64,000 nt of DNA from Climacium dendroides (lineage: Eukaryota; Streptophyta; Bryopsida; Hypnales; Climaciaceae). The notes under the pieces are model-generated. The model made no database searches. It was given only the letters and a program-made list of their open reading frames with translations, and was not told where the DNA came from. The stretch lies in contig OX467083.1 of assembly GCA_950106755.1 (NCBI GenBank), forward strand, positions 32,111,029 through 32,175,028. The letters run 5' to 3'. Below are positions 34,545-46,913 of the stretch, in pieces (the first letter of the stretch is position 1; every line of letters starts with the position of its first letter). The position numbers were made by a program, and so were the translations under genes.

Positions 34545-35190
34545 CAAAGAAGGCAGAGCAACAGAAAATCAAAGCAATAGAAAAATAAAAAATAAAAAGG
34601 CAAAGGACAAAGTTATGACAAATGAAGGCACGACAACAATAGGAAGCCCATGAACTCCACGAAGCTAAAATAGCCAAGAAAAAATTGAACGCCTCCTCAA
34701 AAAGTGACAAAAAACAATAGACATAGATGCCAGACAAGACGTGCTTTATGACAATATTGACATTTAAGACAACCACATCTCTAGCATGTTTGGGTTCCTT
34801 CCATTGCCAACTACGTCCATCATATGGTTCCGCCCTTCGATCTTGCCGCACACCCTACGTAACCTTTCTAGCACTTTCTTATAGGCTTGCAATTAGCATT
34901 TTCCTCGACATCACAAACTACCCTTCTTTACATGTTCCCTTCTACCTATTTCTTAAAACTATACTATCCCAAACCTCTCTGCAAGTGGACTTATCTAGTA
35001 CATGCGATGGCTTCTGCGACCAGCCTGTAAGGCACCATAGCAATCTCCGAACACATCATTGCCGCACGAGTTGTCGCAATAGCTAGAGCAAAAGACATCA
35101 AAGACATCTCTATTGTTGGCACAGAGCAGGAACCTAAGCGCCAAGAAGTTGCATACAACAAAGCTGTTGAAGCCATTGAAGGTCGCTGAA
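34545..35190 (+). pseudogene. Possible gag-like relic, plus strand
   Basis: Several plus-strand pieces in different frames look like charged, coiled-coil coding sequence: AKKAEQQKIKAIEK near 34550, DARQDVLYDNIDI near 34727 and ARAKDIKDISIVGTEQEPK near 35090. Stops and frameshifts separate them. I suspect a gag relic of the gypsy type seen on the left, but this rests on composition and short resemblance only. Confidence 0.25.
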
Positions 35191-35199
35191 CGGATCACT

Positions 35200-38100
35200 A
35201 GTTGAACGGCTACTAGTCCACTAAATCATAGCCATGCACACCTACCTTGTCACCACTAAAAAATATTGTAGCTCATTTTTAATTTCCAGAATATTGGTAG
35301 TCGTTAGTCTGTCACATCCAAATGCCATAATACATGGCGCTCATTTTTCGTTTGTCAGTGAACATCTATTACTCCCTTTCTGAATAGTTTTTCAAGACTC
35401 TATACAATGGATATGGATCCACAACTCTTTTTGCCTTCTAACATTCATTATAAATTCACTTCAAGTGATAAAATTATGAAATATTCTACCTTCCCCTTTA
35501 TTTCAATCTCCGCAACTATATAAATATTTCCTTCCCTTTTTGAACTCCAAATCATGCCCACGATAGCTTATTTGATTAGTTATGGGAGGTTACACTATAT
35601 ATCAAATAGAGAGATCCAAAGCAAACCTTCAAAGCTCCATCACAATTGAACATTGTTCATTAGCAACCCTAAAATAGAAAGCAAGAAGTTGCTCTCAATA
35701 GCATGGCAAGGAGAATGCAAATCCTAATTTTGCCAAACAAACTATTTGTGGAAATTATCCAAATAGCAAGCACATTACTAAGGATATTTAGAGACCTAAT
35801 TCAAAGCCCTAATAGACCAAAAAAGTAGAATGTTCTAGTGGTAAAAATGCCATTAAGGATTAAAAAATATAATCCTCTCTTTGAAGAGCATAGTGAAGAT
35901 TGATAGTAGAAAAATAACATGCATTGTAACAAGCCAATTTTTGCTTTCATTAGTCTACTAAAAAAAGGAGCAAATATTATATTTTCCAATGAAAGGAATA
36001 ATAGAGATGGAAAAAAAACATTTTCTTGGAGATTTTTAGTCCAATTTTCATGTTCTAACATTCCAATTTCTATTTTGTTTTGGTTCATTAATTAGGAAGA
36101 CTATTTTATTCCATACTAAAGAATTTTTTTTCAAATTTTTATTTTTAACAATTTAAAAAATAAAAGATTTAATCTTGTATGATTAAGAGCACAAAATAAT
36201 TAGAATGATTCCAAATTTTTGAAGATGTTTCAAACAATATGCTAATAATATCAACTGCTAAATTTCAAAAATTGATTTATATAAAAAAATAATAATTTTA
36301 AAGAATCCAACTTGATTAGTTTTGGCTTTCTACTCCTTTTGTTTAAAATGTGCACAAATTTGAGAATGTTTTTTTATTTTTCACTTTAAAAATTTCAAAA
36401 TTCAAAATTTGCCTTAGATTTTTGTACAATTTTTTGGGAGGGTAAAAAAGCATTTTTCATTTTCTTATATTTTTTTCTCTCAAAGCTACATTTCAAATTT
36501 GCTTATGAAGTTGATCATTTAAAATTATTACAATCCAAAAATCCAATGATAGGTAATTTTCACAAATAATTCCATGCATGCTAGACAAATCAGTCTTTGT
36601 TTTTGTGCAGTTGAAATTAAAACTTTCAAGCACATCAATGTGTAAAAAAATTTGATGTAGGACAATTCACTGAAAACCTCCATTGTCAAAAAGTTATCTG
36701 GCCTTGAGGGATTAATCCCTAACGACCCAAGGGATTAACCCCTAATGACCTAAGGGGTTGTACTTTCAAAATGGTTTTGAATTGCTAAGAACTTGAGCAA
36801 TTATTTTGCTCATTTTTCTTAAAATCAAATAGAATGTAACCATAGGATCTTTTAATTCACATTGAAAGTGAGCGACTCAAAAAAATTCAGATTATTTGAT
36901 TGCACTATTTAATAGACATTTAATTTTGAAGTTATATTTGAATCAATAGAAAAACATGGTAGCGCACTTTGAAGGAGCATATATATCTTAGTGAGAATAT
37001 TTTGAAGTGAAGACCTTTTGTGCCTAATAAAAAATAAGAGAGTTGAAAATGCTCATCTAAAATTTTACAACATTTGCAATTTTAGGTGGAGCTTGCAATT
37101 GTGGTGGTTACTAAAATGAGAGTAGTGTTTGTAAGAAAAACAAGAATGTGCACATTTATCTTCTTCTTGAGCTCTTTGAATCTACCATTTTTGAAGTGGG
37201 CAGCAATAGCATTGATTGATTGACATTCTAGTCTATGCCCAAACTAAATCCAAAAACATAAGTTGCAAACTACACTCCTACTATCACTTGGCAATATTAA
37301 AAAATTCCACAAGATGGAGTTTACCTTAGAATTGATGAAACTACTACCATTTAATTCATAATGCAATCTATTTTTAAAAAACTCAAAATTTGAAAACAAG
37401 TAAGGTAAACTAGCCCATGATAGGTAAACTCCCTAATACAAACATCTATCAAACAACCCATTACAATTTTCCATCAATTTATGTTAGTTTTTTTCTAATT
37501 AATGTAAACAAGACTTCATTAGGTAGGTTAATGACTAAAATCAATGTTTTGTGTGATAGTGCTGGAGATATTAGAGATTGTTTTAAGAACTTGCAACTTT
37601 CTAGTGTAATTTATTACATGAACTACCTTTTTTTTATTCTTTTATGTCATGTCCATGTTAGAAAATATTTCAACCATGCTAGGACTTAGAAAATATTATA
37701 ACTGTACTAGGTGGTTTGATGACCACCATGGGTATAGTTATTGATGGTTTTGGATGTAGTCTAGAGATTGTTTTGAGCCATTTGACCAGTTCACTTAGAA
37801 AATTTGTAACAAATTCATACTTTGTCAAAAAGAATTAAATTTCAGTTGCTCTCCTCATTTCTCATGTTTGCTTGTTTATGGAAAAAAAATTAAAAATTTT
37901 CAAATATGTCAACAAGGCAAACCAATCAATCTACTTGTCATAGGTTGATTTAGTTTAGTTCAAGAAAGAAGAACAATGACTAGAAAATGGTCTCTTGCGT
38001 CATTAGGGGATAAAAATGAAAGACGTTCATACCTTATGTCAAAGTTTCAAGAATCCATACAAAATTGACTTTTTATTTTATTTTATTTTATTTTAGGCCT

Positions 38101-38570
38101 ATTCGCCAACCTTGGAATGCATCAGAATATTTAAGATTATTATTTTTAAATTATTAAAATATATAAATAAATATTTTAAAATTTTTATTAAAATTTATTC
38201 ATTAATTAATATTATTTGAAGTGGCACAATTGTAGCCATGTCAAATTGCTAATTTGGTAGAGTTCTTACAGTTTTCCATAGTCCGGGAACTCATTAGAAC
38301 CCAAAGTCTTTTTGTCCTCAAACATCTTCTAATATTTAAGAAGTTGTGTTAGTTCTCTTTTACATAATATCATTTTGAATCTTTGAGCATCCTTTTAAGG
38401 ACAAATGATAAATGCTTTGTACTATACAAAAACACAAATATAGTAGGTGCCCAAATAGTAGATGCCCAAATAGTAGAGGACTTTAAACATTCATAACTAA
38501 TTTTACAAATGTTCAAAATATAACATCAAAATGCCATGATTTAAAAAAAATTATATTGAAAAATGGTTTT
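35200..38570. other. Long AT-rich stretch without genes
   Basis: Only short frames. A small cluster of GGGATTAACCCC-like words near 36705-36755 is locally repeated. Otherwise nothing structured was seen. Confidence 0.45.
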
Positions 38571-38574
38571 TTTT

Positions 38575-39200
38575 AAGATTGCAGTGAACCGCTCCCCTTG
38601 CTCGTCTTTGAGAGGAAACATTGAAACCTTTTAGTTGCCACACACGATATAATTTACAAATTTTGAATTTGTATTCACAATTAGAGCCCCCAAATTAGCT
38701 TGGAGGGGTGTAGAAGATAAATTAATCAAGTACAAAATAAGGTAGAAGGCCCATAAATTGCCCACCTAAAAGTTGAAACTAAATTTGGGAGAGGTGAAGC
38801 CTCTTGAAATATTTTTCAATAAATTTTTCTTGAAAGACAAGTGCACTGAATAGGGTTTTAAGAAGACCCATATTAATTAATTGACATTACACACTATATA
38901 AATATCTACCTTTGCTATATGTCAAGAGTTATTAAAGTGTCTAAGAATTGTACATCATGTTTCAAACATCTACAATTTTTTGCATTAAGTCCCTTTAATT
39001 TTTTGGTTCCCTTAATACCCCTATTCAAGGTGGAATTGACATTTAACTTGAGTTGTTTTTTATTTTTTGGAGCTTTGTGGAATTAGTAATTAAATTTTGA
39101 AGTTGAAAAGGCATAGGACTCTAAAATTGTCCACCTCCTCAAATGCACACAATTTGTACATTAGTGAAGGTTAAAAAAAGAAACATGTACAAAGAGTGTA
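38575..39200. repeat. Dispersed repeat R1, longest copy
   Basis: Parts of this block recur to the right: 38626-38745 resembles 56740-56860 (TTGCCACACACGAT, then GGTGTAGAA-x-ATAA, then TTAATCAAG), 38770-38860 resembles 55185-55260, and 39060-39135 resembles the reverse complement of 57940-58040. No coding capacity is seen, so it is probably an old non-coding transposon family. Confidence 0.55.
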
Positions 39201-39256
39201 CATTTGAAGAGGTGGGTGATTTTAGAGCCCGTGCACTTTTAGAACCTTTTGCTTGA

Positions 39257-39611
39257 GAGCATGGCCACCCGTCCTCCCCAATGGATGACTTGTTAAGAGT
39301 GGCCTCCAAAATGTCCCACCCTTCTTAAAAAATGGATGACTTGCTTGAAGGCCGGGGTTGCAAACCACCCTTGGCTTGCAAATGGGGATCATTTTGGAGG
39401 CCAAGTTTGGGCTTACAAAACTAAAAAAAAACAAATTTACCACAACACTTCATATCGCCCGCATTCGCTCCGCACCAATGATTTTATCTCAAACTCAAGC
39501 TTTCAGGAGGTTATGGGTGGGGCAGACATGTTTAACCCACTTGCAAAATGGATGGCCCCCATTTTGCAAGCCAAATCACCATCCTATTTTACAAGACAAG
39601 TGGTGATGCTC
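39257..39611. mobile_element. Tourist-like MITE, first of a pair
   Basis: The termini GAGCATGGCCACCCGTC and the reverse complement of GACAAGTGGTGATGCTC are inverted repeats. The right side is followed by TTA, which is shared with the next copy. Interior words such as TTGCAAAATGGATGGCC recur in both copies. TTA duplications are typical of PIF/Harbinger-type MITEs. Confidence 0.65.
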
Positions 39612-39614
39612 TTA

Positions 39615-39936
39615 GAGCATCACCACCCGTCTTGCAAAACGGATGACTTCTTAAGAGGGAGGGCTTGCATATAGGGGCCATTTTGTAAGCCCCCACTGGC
39701 TTACAAAACAACAAGGACAAGAAGTGGTCCCCCCTCCCAAAACCTCTCATCTAATCATAAAAACTTTTAATATTATCAAAACTAGAAATGACCACTACAA
39801 AAATTATTGGACCACATAAAACCTCATTGGTTGGCCTCTTGGCCTTCAACCAGTGAGGCTCATTGCACCCCGGCCTGCAGAATGGAAGGCCTGGCATTTT
39901 ACCAACCACTTTTTTGCAAGACAAGTGGTGGTGCTC
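39615..39936. mobile_element. Tourist-like MITE, second of a pair
   Basis: Terminal inverted repeats GAGCATCACCACCCGTCTTG and CAAGACAAGTGGTGGTGCTC, flanked by TTA at 39612-39614 and 39937-39939. The first copy ends exactly where this TTA begins, so one copy landed at the edge of the other. Confidence 0.75.
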
Positions 39937-39939
39937 TTA

Positions 39940-41150
39940 ACCCCTGAATGCTCAATTCAAATTCACTAAAATCCAAACCCTTTGGAACTCATTCCCCTTA
40001 AACTACCATTCAAAATATTGACCGTACCGATTGATAGTGAAGAGAGATCCAAATGTGCATGGAAATGAACTAACGATTTGATCGTACCGTTTGAAAGATA
40101 ATAACAGTCAAACAAGGACAACCTTCCAAGTCAAAGAGGCCACATTTTGGCCTCTGGGGGCGCTCAAGGGGTTAATAAGAGGTCTTTTATTTTACACGCG
40201 CTCTTGGGACGGAAGGAGGGAAGGGTTCAGTTTTCGCGGTTTCTTTTCGCGGGACCCAACCACCCATTCGCGGGAAATTCACTTCAGCGGTTAGGACACT
40301 TTACCCCACCCCACCCACCTCGGGTTAACTGAGTCAGTGACGGGAGGTCCGTCAGTGTTCCACTTTTGTGCCACATGGCTGCTCATGCAACCGCGCCATA
40401 GCAGCTCTGACACCTCAGGCCACGGGTCTCGAAGCGGTTCAGTTCAGCTAACTCCAAACAGACTCAGAACATTCCATTTTAACGTATTAAACAAGAACGA
40501 CAAAGAAAAAGAAAAAGAAAAAGAAAAAGAAAAATTCAAATATTTTACAGGAACTTCAAATCATCATGAACAAGACCGGTGTAACCGAGAGGCGGTGTCG
40601 TAGGGTAATTTATTATTAACCACATCCCCGTTCCAACCAAACCTCAACCACATTATGAATGTGGTTGTAGATGGGATTTGAAAACTCAAATTCTGAAACT
40701 ATGGTTTATGCCATAATCTCTTTTCATTTGGATAAAGCCAACAAAAAAATTGGTGGGAGAAGGAGAGTTCTCATCTTGGAAAGAATTGTGTTTTGTCACC
40801 CCAAATGTATAGACTGCATTCATTTCAAGTTTTGAATTGAGACCTTCGTGGATGCACATTTGGCACTCACCAAACTGAAAATAGCCCCAAGAAACAAGAG
40901 TTCATTGTAAAGTGTGTGCAACGAAGGACTAGGAGTTGGAGTTTGAGAGAAACAAAGGACGAAACTCATGAAAGCATCCAAATTGGAGTGTGATGGAATT
41001 GTTGTGTTTCTTTTGTACTATTCTTAGTTAAGCCTTCCTTTGGCAACTCCTTGTCAAACTAGGGTTATCTTTATGATTAACTCTAATGTCCCATATCTAA
41101 ATCGACAAGATAATCTAAAAGTTAGATTCAACGACTAAAATATTGGAACT
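39940..41150. other. Unique-looking sequence with E2F-like sites, no ORF recognised
   Basis: Less AT-rich than the left flank, especially 40130-40460. It contains E2F-like words (40231-40277), an AAAGAA microsatellite (40499-40535) and no convincing coding sequence. It could be promoter sequence, for a gene not visible here or far upstream of the PITP-DUF547 gene. Confidence 0.35.
40231..40277. promoter_or_regulatory. Cluster of E2F-like sites
   Basis: GCGGGAAA at 40270-40277 is the exact complement of the E2F consensus TTTCCCGC. TTTTCGCGG at 40231 and TTTTCGCGGGA at 40243 are related words within 40 bp. No gene start is visible nearby, so function is uncertain. Confidence 0.35.
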
Positions 41151-41154
41151 TGCA

Positions 41155-42988
41155 ATGAAACAGTTTGGAACGTTCGGTCATCTACAACTACCATAGATTC
41201 CTGGAATTCTCCGGAATATCTCACTGGAATGAGGGGTCTGGAATGAGGACGGAGTCTCAGAGGCTTTTCCCAATCCTAGACTCCTGTTTATGGCGTTCTT
41301 GGATGGGACCTCAAGCCGTAGATTCGTGCTTCAAAATCTATGATATTCCTAGATGAGACCTCGTAAGGAGAGAGTCCGCAATTGCAGCCGAAGAAAGCTG
41401 AGCTCGTCAAGGTGGCGATTTCTGTGCCGGTTGTCCGTTTTCGTGCTGCTGCTCTGAAGCTCCTGACACTTATATCTACTCGAAGACAAAAATCAGTGAG
41501 AATCCTATGCATTCTGACAAGAACGCAAGTCGTATTGTGCTTTATTGTGCAGAGGAGGCCAAGTGTACGCGTTTGAATCGGTCTTTGGTAAGTGTTCTCA
41601 CCAGGAGCCTGGCTTCTCGCCGGGACGCACTTCCTTTGTGATTTCATCGAAAACGAAGTGTGGATCCTATTCTTTGGCCGCGATACCTCGCGGCCAACGG
41701 TTTGTACACTCGTTCTCATTCTGGTAATTGCTTCGAGCTTTTGCATTAGTTTCGTAATAAGAAAGTGTAAATGATTTCATGTCTGGAAGTTGGAGTTCAC
41801 GTTCACGTTCACGTTCACTCTCTTACATTGTGATTCTCGGCAAGAGGTATTTGGTAGCGCAAAGAATTTGCGCATTTTCATAACTCGATCACTGTTCTTG
41901 TTCGTCTCAACGAAGGATTGCGAAGAGTTAGGATTCTCAAGTGCCATTTGGAATGGAAGTGAGAGTTCTTGTTGTCTTTGCAGTAGGGCCTCAATTTATG
42001 TATGTTTTACAATCGTACGGGAAGCCTTTGAGTAGATGAAAAGAACGCGTGTTCGAAATGTTGTGTTAGGAAATTGACTCTTGGACATTCATGGGAACCT
42101 GGTGTGCGCTTCAGATGATGTCATGAGTTTCAGTTTTTTCTTTTCTTTTCTTACTTAATTCACATCGGAATTGGTGTGTTCTCTTTAGAAGTTTCCAACG
42201 ACAGCAGTGGACTTAGTTGCTTGCCAATTGGATTTAGGTATTCTGCTGTAGTGTGTACATGTTTCTGAATACGGTCCTCCCACGTGATCAGATGAGCTTT
42301 CCAGAAACTAGGTTACGCTTGCTCTGGTGAGACGAATGGTGCTCGAAATAGTGCCTTTTCTTCTTCCTGAAGAGTGCTAAGTGGAGACGAGAGCCTGCTC
42401 AGGGGACACTATCCCCTGAAATGTACACCATTGGTACATTCTTTCCATAGAACATGCAGTGGATGTCTCCTGAGCAGCACTCTACCCAATGTTCATCATT
42501 ATTGATCCCAATTACAGATCGAAGATTGACTTCTGTGAAAGGATGTTTTGCAACATCTTGTTACTTTGTTAGGCTCATCAAGTATTACGAGACTATATGA
42601 TCCACGGTTTTCAATGAAAATGACGTTGATTGCAACAACCTGAAATTGGGTTACCTGGGGTTGGGGTGTCCATTCGTATCGAATATTGTTCGAGAATGCA
42701 TCATTGTACTTGATTTATGCTGAATAAAAGCCTGCCAATCTTTTGTGCCTGGATATAGCTAGGGTTTTCTGCGTCTGCTCTGTATACTACTTTCCATAAC
42801 CTTTGATATAACCTACTTGTATGAGCTCTTTTGTGTTCCTTTTTTTGCATTAATGTTGTGTAGCTTATCATTTTTGGAGGCTTACTGCAGACGATTTTAG
42901 GCATTTGATATCGATGACGACATATTACAATCTTGGCATTATGGCTTCAGGTTGATGACGATTGTTTTTGAATTTTATTTGATTGCAG
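41155..42988 (+). other. Probable upstream or first-exon region of PITP-DUF547 gene
   Basis: Base composition is more even than in the transposon-rich flanks. Short frames on both strands lack recognisable domains. A splice-acceptor-like TTTTATTTGATTGCAG ends at 42988, suggesting that a 5' untranslated exon starts at 42989 and that earlier non-coding exons lie in this stretch. Exact exons cannot be fixed without transcripts. Confidence 0.35.
42395..42477. other. Nested inverted repeats able to form a hairpin
   Basis: CTGCTCAGGGGACA (42395-42408) faces TGTCTCCTGAGCAG (42464-42477), 13 of 14 paired. Inside are CTAT / ATAG and AATGTAC / GTACATT pairs, so most of the 83 bp can fold into one stem. 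It could be a tiny MITE or a small-RNA precursor. Confidence 0.4.
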
Positions 42989-43183
42989 ACACAAGGAGTT
43001 CGATGTTGATTTCCCTGAGTTGGACTTTGCAAACCACGTTACAGCACTACAGGATTCAGGCTCGTCATTAGATCTAGGGTTAGCCTTGGATTCAAGCTCT
43101 CGTGGCCTATGAGGTGGAATAGTGGCTATTGGCATTTGTATTAAGGGACATTGCGTCGTCTTGCTACTGCTATTAGAAGCAAC
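42989..43183 (+). promoter_or_regulatory. Leader of PITP-DUF547 gene with two upstream ORFs
   Basis: If an exon starts at 42989, the leader before the main ATG (43184) contains two short ORFs: ATG 43003 to TAG 43071 (22 codons) and ATG 43109 to TAA 43144 (11 codons). Both end before the main start, so they could damp translation or make it conditional. Confidence 0.4.
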
Positions 43184-46100
43184 ATGGTCCACATAACAGA
43201 AATGCGCGTTGTCCTTCCACTGACAGGTACGTAATTGTTGTTGCAAGTTTGTTCTTTCCGAGCAATCAACTTGGCTATTGTACATCTGGACGGACTGTCC
43301 AAATACTTTGTGGGGTCACATCGCGCTGGGCTTAAGCCCCTAGAGGACCAAGCCACCCAAGTTGGACCTCATACTTTTTTTTAGCAGTTTTGAGTAGGTC
43401 ATGTGTGGGCTTTCTTTTTTCCGATTTCATTTCTTTTTTTTACCAACATACTCACTCCTTCTTACTTACAAGTTCTTAGTGAAGAATTTGTTTTAGAAGA
43501 GCGCCTGTAGCTGTTCTTACTCGCACTGCATTGACATGTATATTTTCTGGGAGACAGTGGAAGAATTCAAGAGGGGCCAACGTTTTGCCAACTTCAAGAC
43601 TAATGAATTGAACACCTCAGAGGGCCAAGGTGGTCAGGTGTGTGTCTCACTTGAATCAATTTCCAGAAATTGCTCATGCAATTGTAGAAAGTTGAATTGT
43701 CCAGTTCATTATTCCAGAAATTGGTTACGTAATTGCGTAAAGTTGAATAGTTCAGCTCATGATTGTTTAATCATTAAACGTCATGCGGTTTTCTCATCTT
43801 TGAGGGTCATTTTCATGTGTTTTTTTAAGCACATTTTTGCAATATCTCTTTTGGGAATCATAGGTTATGTGAAAATGAAGTAAAAATTTGATGTTTTGTC
43901 AAGATTGATTTTTTTTATTGCTTCAAAGGAGGACATCAAGATTGAAATTCAAACTTATTTTTATTTTTTCTTGATTTTGACTGATGAAATGAATCTTACG
44001 TTACTTTGAATACAATACGTAAAAACATGCATTCTACATACGTCGAATTAAAAACCTTTCTAATTGAACAAATCCTCATGGATTGACGGACAGTAAACTG
44101 TAAACTTTGGTACGAGATTTTTTTTCAAAAGCTCACATCCTTCTTGATTTTGTTCATTTTTGTGATTGGACGACTCCAGTAGAGGTCCCAATTATATGAA
44201 TTGACCGAAATTGTATTTATGTGGCAGTAAATTCGAGAAGCCCTTCTGGGCATTTCGGGGTTATCTGACCATCGTTGACTATGTTTGCAGCTTCTCTCTA
44301 CATTGCCGTATGAGAATGAGACTTGGGGCGAGGGAATCTACACGCACAGTCTTTATCGTCTTGGAGACCGCTTACCGGATTGGGTATCTACCGTTTTGCC
44401 ATGTTGTCATGTTCTGTACTCCTGAAGCCTTTTTTTCCATGAATGTGACATGAATATGGGGTAGTATAATTTTTGTAGCACACATTGATGTAAGGCACTT
44501 TGTTTGTCTAGCAGCTTCCTTGAAAAGATTCCTGCTGATTTGGTGACTGTCTGTTACATAGCTGCTTGTGAGATGTTATTGGCGACCACTTATTTTTGGA
44601 GAAAACGTTGCGGTGGCAGGTGACACGGTTGGTGCCTTCAAATGCTTTGATTATTGATGAGAAGACATGGTTGGCATATCCATACTTACGAACAACGATA
44701 TCAATCCCGTTCTTCAACAAGGTAAGTTCATTAATGAGATTATTTTTAAATCTGCAGTCATTCTGATCGGAACCCTCACCTGTAAATAATTCCAATTATT
44801 AATGGAAAGTTGAATTCTGAATCTGTTATCAGCTGAAAATAGAAATGTTCAGCATGCATGCGAACGACGACGGCTCAACGGAGAACATTCATAACCTTAC
44901 CGACGCTGAACTTGCCATCCGCAAAGTTGACATGATTGACATTGCTTTTGACGATGTAAGTCACCTCTCTTCTAATTATGCCAAGGTTGTTGGGAGATGT
45001 GAATCACTTTTAGATTTTGGTCTGACTTGTCATTTCCAACCTCAGCCCTGCAAAATTGGTGTAGGGCGAGGTGAACAATGTACATGTCTTTTGCACGGTA
45101 TAATCAGACTTGATGCTCATCTATAAAATTTAATCTTGCTTGCGTCGTCAGTGCGGCAAACTGGAGGACCGAGTGCTGAAGTGTAGGGTACTAAATATAG
45201 GTCTCATGTTTTTTGGTGAACGTTATGTTACTAGCCTACAGTCTTTTTGTGTAATGCACAGCAGACTTTCCATAAATTTTGTTTTCCAAAGAGTATACCG
45301 GTATTGAGGGACAGATCCAAACATGAGAATCTGTTCGCAATCCTCTTTGAAAGTGTCTAACAACAAGTAGTAGACTACAAATGAGCTAGCAGTATGCTCT
45401 GAAAAAAGATTTAACAATCAAATTGCTCGCAGGTCCCAAAACGAGACTATCGATCAGAATTGGATCCGAAGCTTTATGTTTCTAAGAAAACTGGGTAAGC
45501 TTGTTCAGTATCCAGTAGTTTTCACATGATGCTTTTAGTACCTCAAAATGAGACCATTTCGTAAATTTTTTTGAAGGTTTCGCAACTAACAGTGACTGCT
45601 GGGTTGAAACAGGCGAGGACCTCTCAAGAAGGGCTGGCGTGATAACACGGTACCGACGATGTGTGCATACAAATTGGTCAAAGTGGAAGCCAAGTAGGTA
45701 ACAGCTCCTGTCCACCCCTTGTTCACAAGGATGTGGTCAGCAGCAAATCCCACTTTGTAAGCTTTCGTAGACTTGCCGCATATGCATCTATATAATTATA
45801 TATAGTTCGCCTTTTGAATCCTGTTGCTTCAACATGTTAGCTACGTAGAGCTGCCGAGATGCACTTTACCCTACTCTACATAGGAAATGCAGTCGTACAC
45901 ACTTACACCCAAAAGACCCCCCTATTAGATTTACAAAGTTATTAATGGTAAGTAATGTTAATCCTAAAGAACGTTGGGTCAATATTGCGATACTGTTGAG
46001 TTAATGTCAGGTTAATGCTAACTTTGATGTTAACTGAATAGTTGCCAATGTTATATCAAGATAAATACGAATGACACTAACATCGCAATAGCATTTAGTT

Positions 46101-46913
46101 GGCATCATTTGTATTAAAATAACATTTCTTATTATTAACTCAACATGAGGACTGTATGAACTTAATGGCTATTATCATTAAGAACTTTGCCAATCTTTTG
46201 GGGGGTCTTTTGAGATGTATGTCTAGATTCGATTTTTGCTGCAGATTACTCGCTTTTATTGGAGAAACAGTTTGTTCTGGACATGTTTCAGATTCTGGTT
46301 GGTTTGAGACCTGGCACCTACTCTGGGACGGTCATTGATGTTTACAAATCTGTTGTTCTTCTCTGATTGACTGACTCTTTATGTACTCTGCAGTTATTGG
46401 GGTGTACAGAACCGGGCTGAGAAACTGATGATGAATGGAATTCGTCAGGTGCACCACGAAACTCAGATTGATTTAAAAGTATTGTTTGGAAAGAAGATTC
46501 AAATAGCTCGGAGAAGGATTAGTAGTAGTCAAAATTCTGCTGACCTCAGTTATTATGCCATTTCCTTGTGAATTTGTCGTATACCATTTTCTCGTGCTCA
46601 CTTACTCCTTGTGTATCCAGATCGTGCTTCTCACTCACCGCAATGCATTCTGTTGGCTGGATGAGTGGTTCGATCTCACTTTTGAGGAGGTACTGCTTCC
46701 TTGTCTGGAGCATTTAACTGGTGCAAGTAGATGGAAGATGTGAATTGGTATCTATATATGCTAATGTCAATGGATGTTCCTTCTCTCTGAATCGTCTCTA
46801 CTTTGCTGATTTGAGCTTGGTAATCGCTTGGTTTAGTTATGAAAGCCCGTTTTTTGTGCAGATATGTTCTCGGGAAGCCCTGGGACGGCAAAGATTAAAG
46901 GCGACCGTAAAAC
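43184..46913 (+). other. Class I PITP domain-coding exons 1-10
   Basis: Recognisable stretches in order: MRVVLPL then EEFKRGQRFANFKTNE; IYTHSLYRLGDRLPDW; LVPSNALIIDEKTWLAYPY; DDGSTENIHNL; PKRDYRSELDPKLYVSKKTG; RGPLKKGW with MCAYKLVKVEA; YWGVQNRAE; LTHRNAFCWLDEWFDLT. These match, block by block, the animal PITP-alpha fold, including the YW-GVQ equivalent of the WWGLQ membrane-docking loop and the CW-x-DEW helix near the C-terminus. The first Trp of the docking pair is Tyr. At the exon 7/8 border the residue before YW reads Asn. Confidence 0.85.

Noticed and set aside
34528..35086. Two overlapping 107- and 119-codon frames on opposite strands
   Set aside because: Neither shows a domain; the plus-strand sequence looks like a frameshifted gag relic instead.
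41288..41746. 152-codon minus-strand frame near the host gene
   Set aside because: No domain, and antisense to the likely upstream region of the PITP-DUF547 gene; overlapping short frames on the plus strand are equally open.
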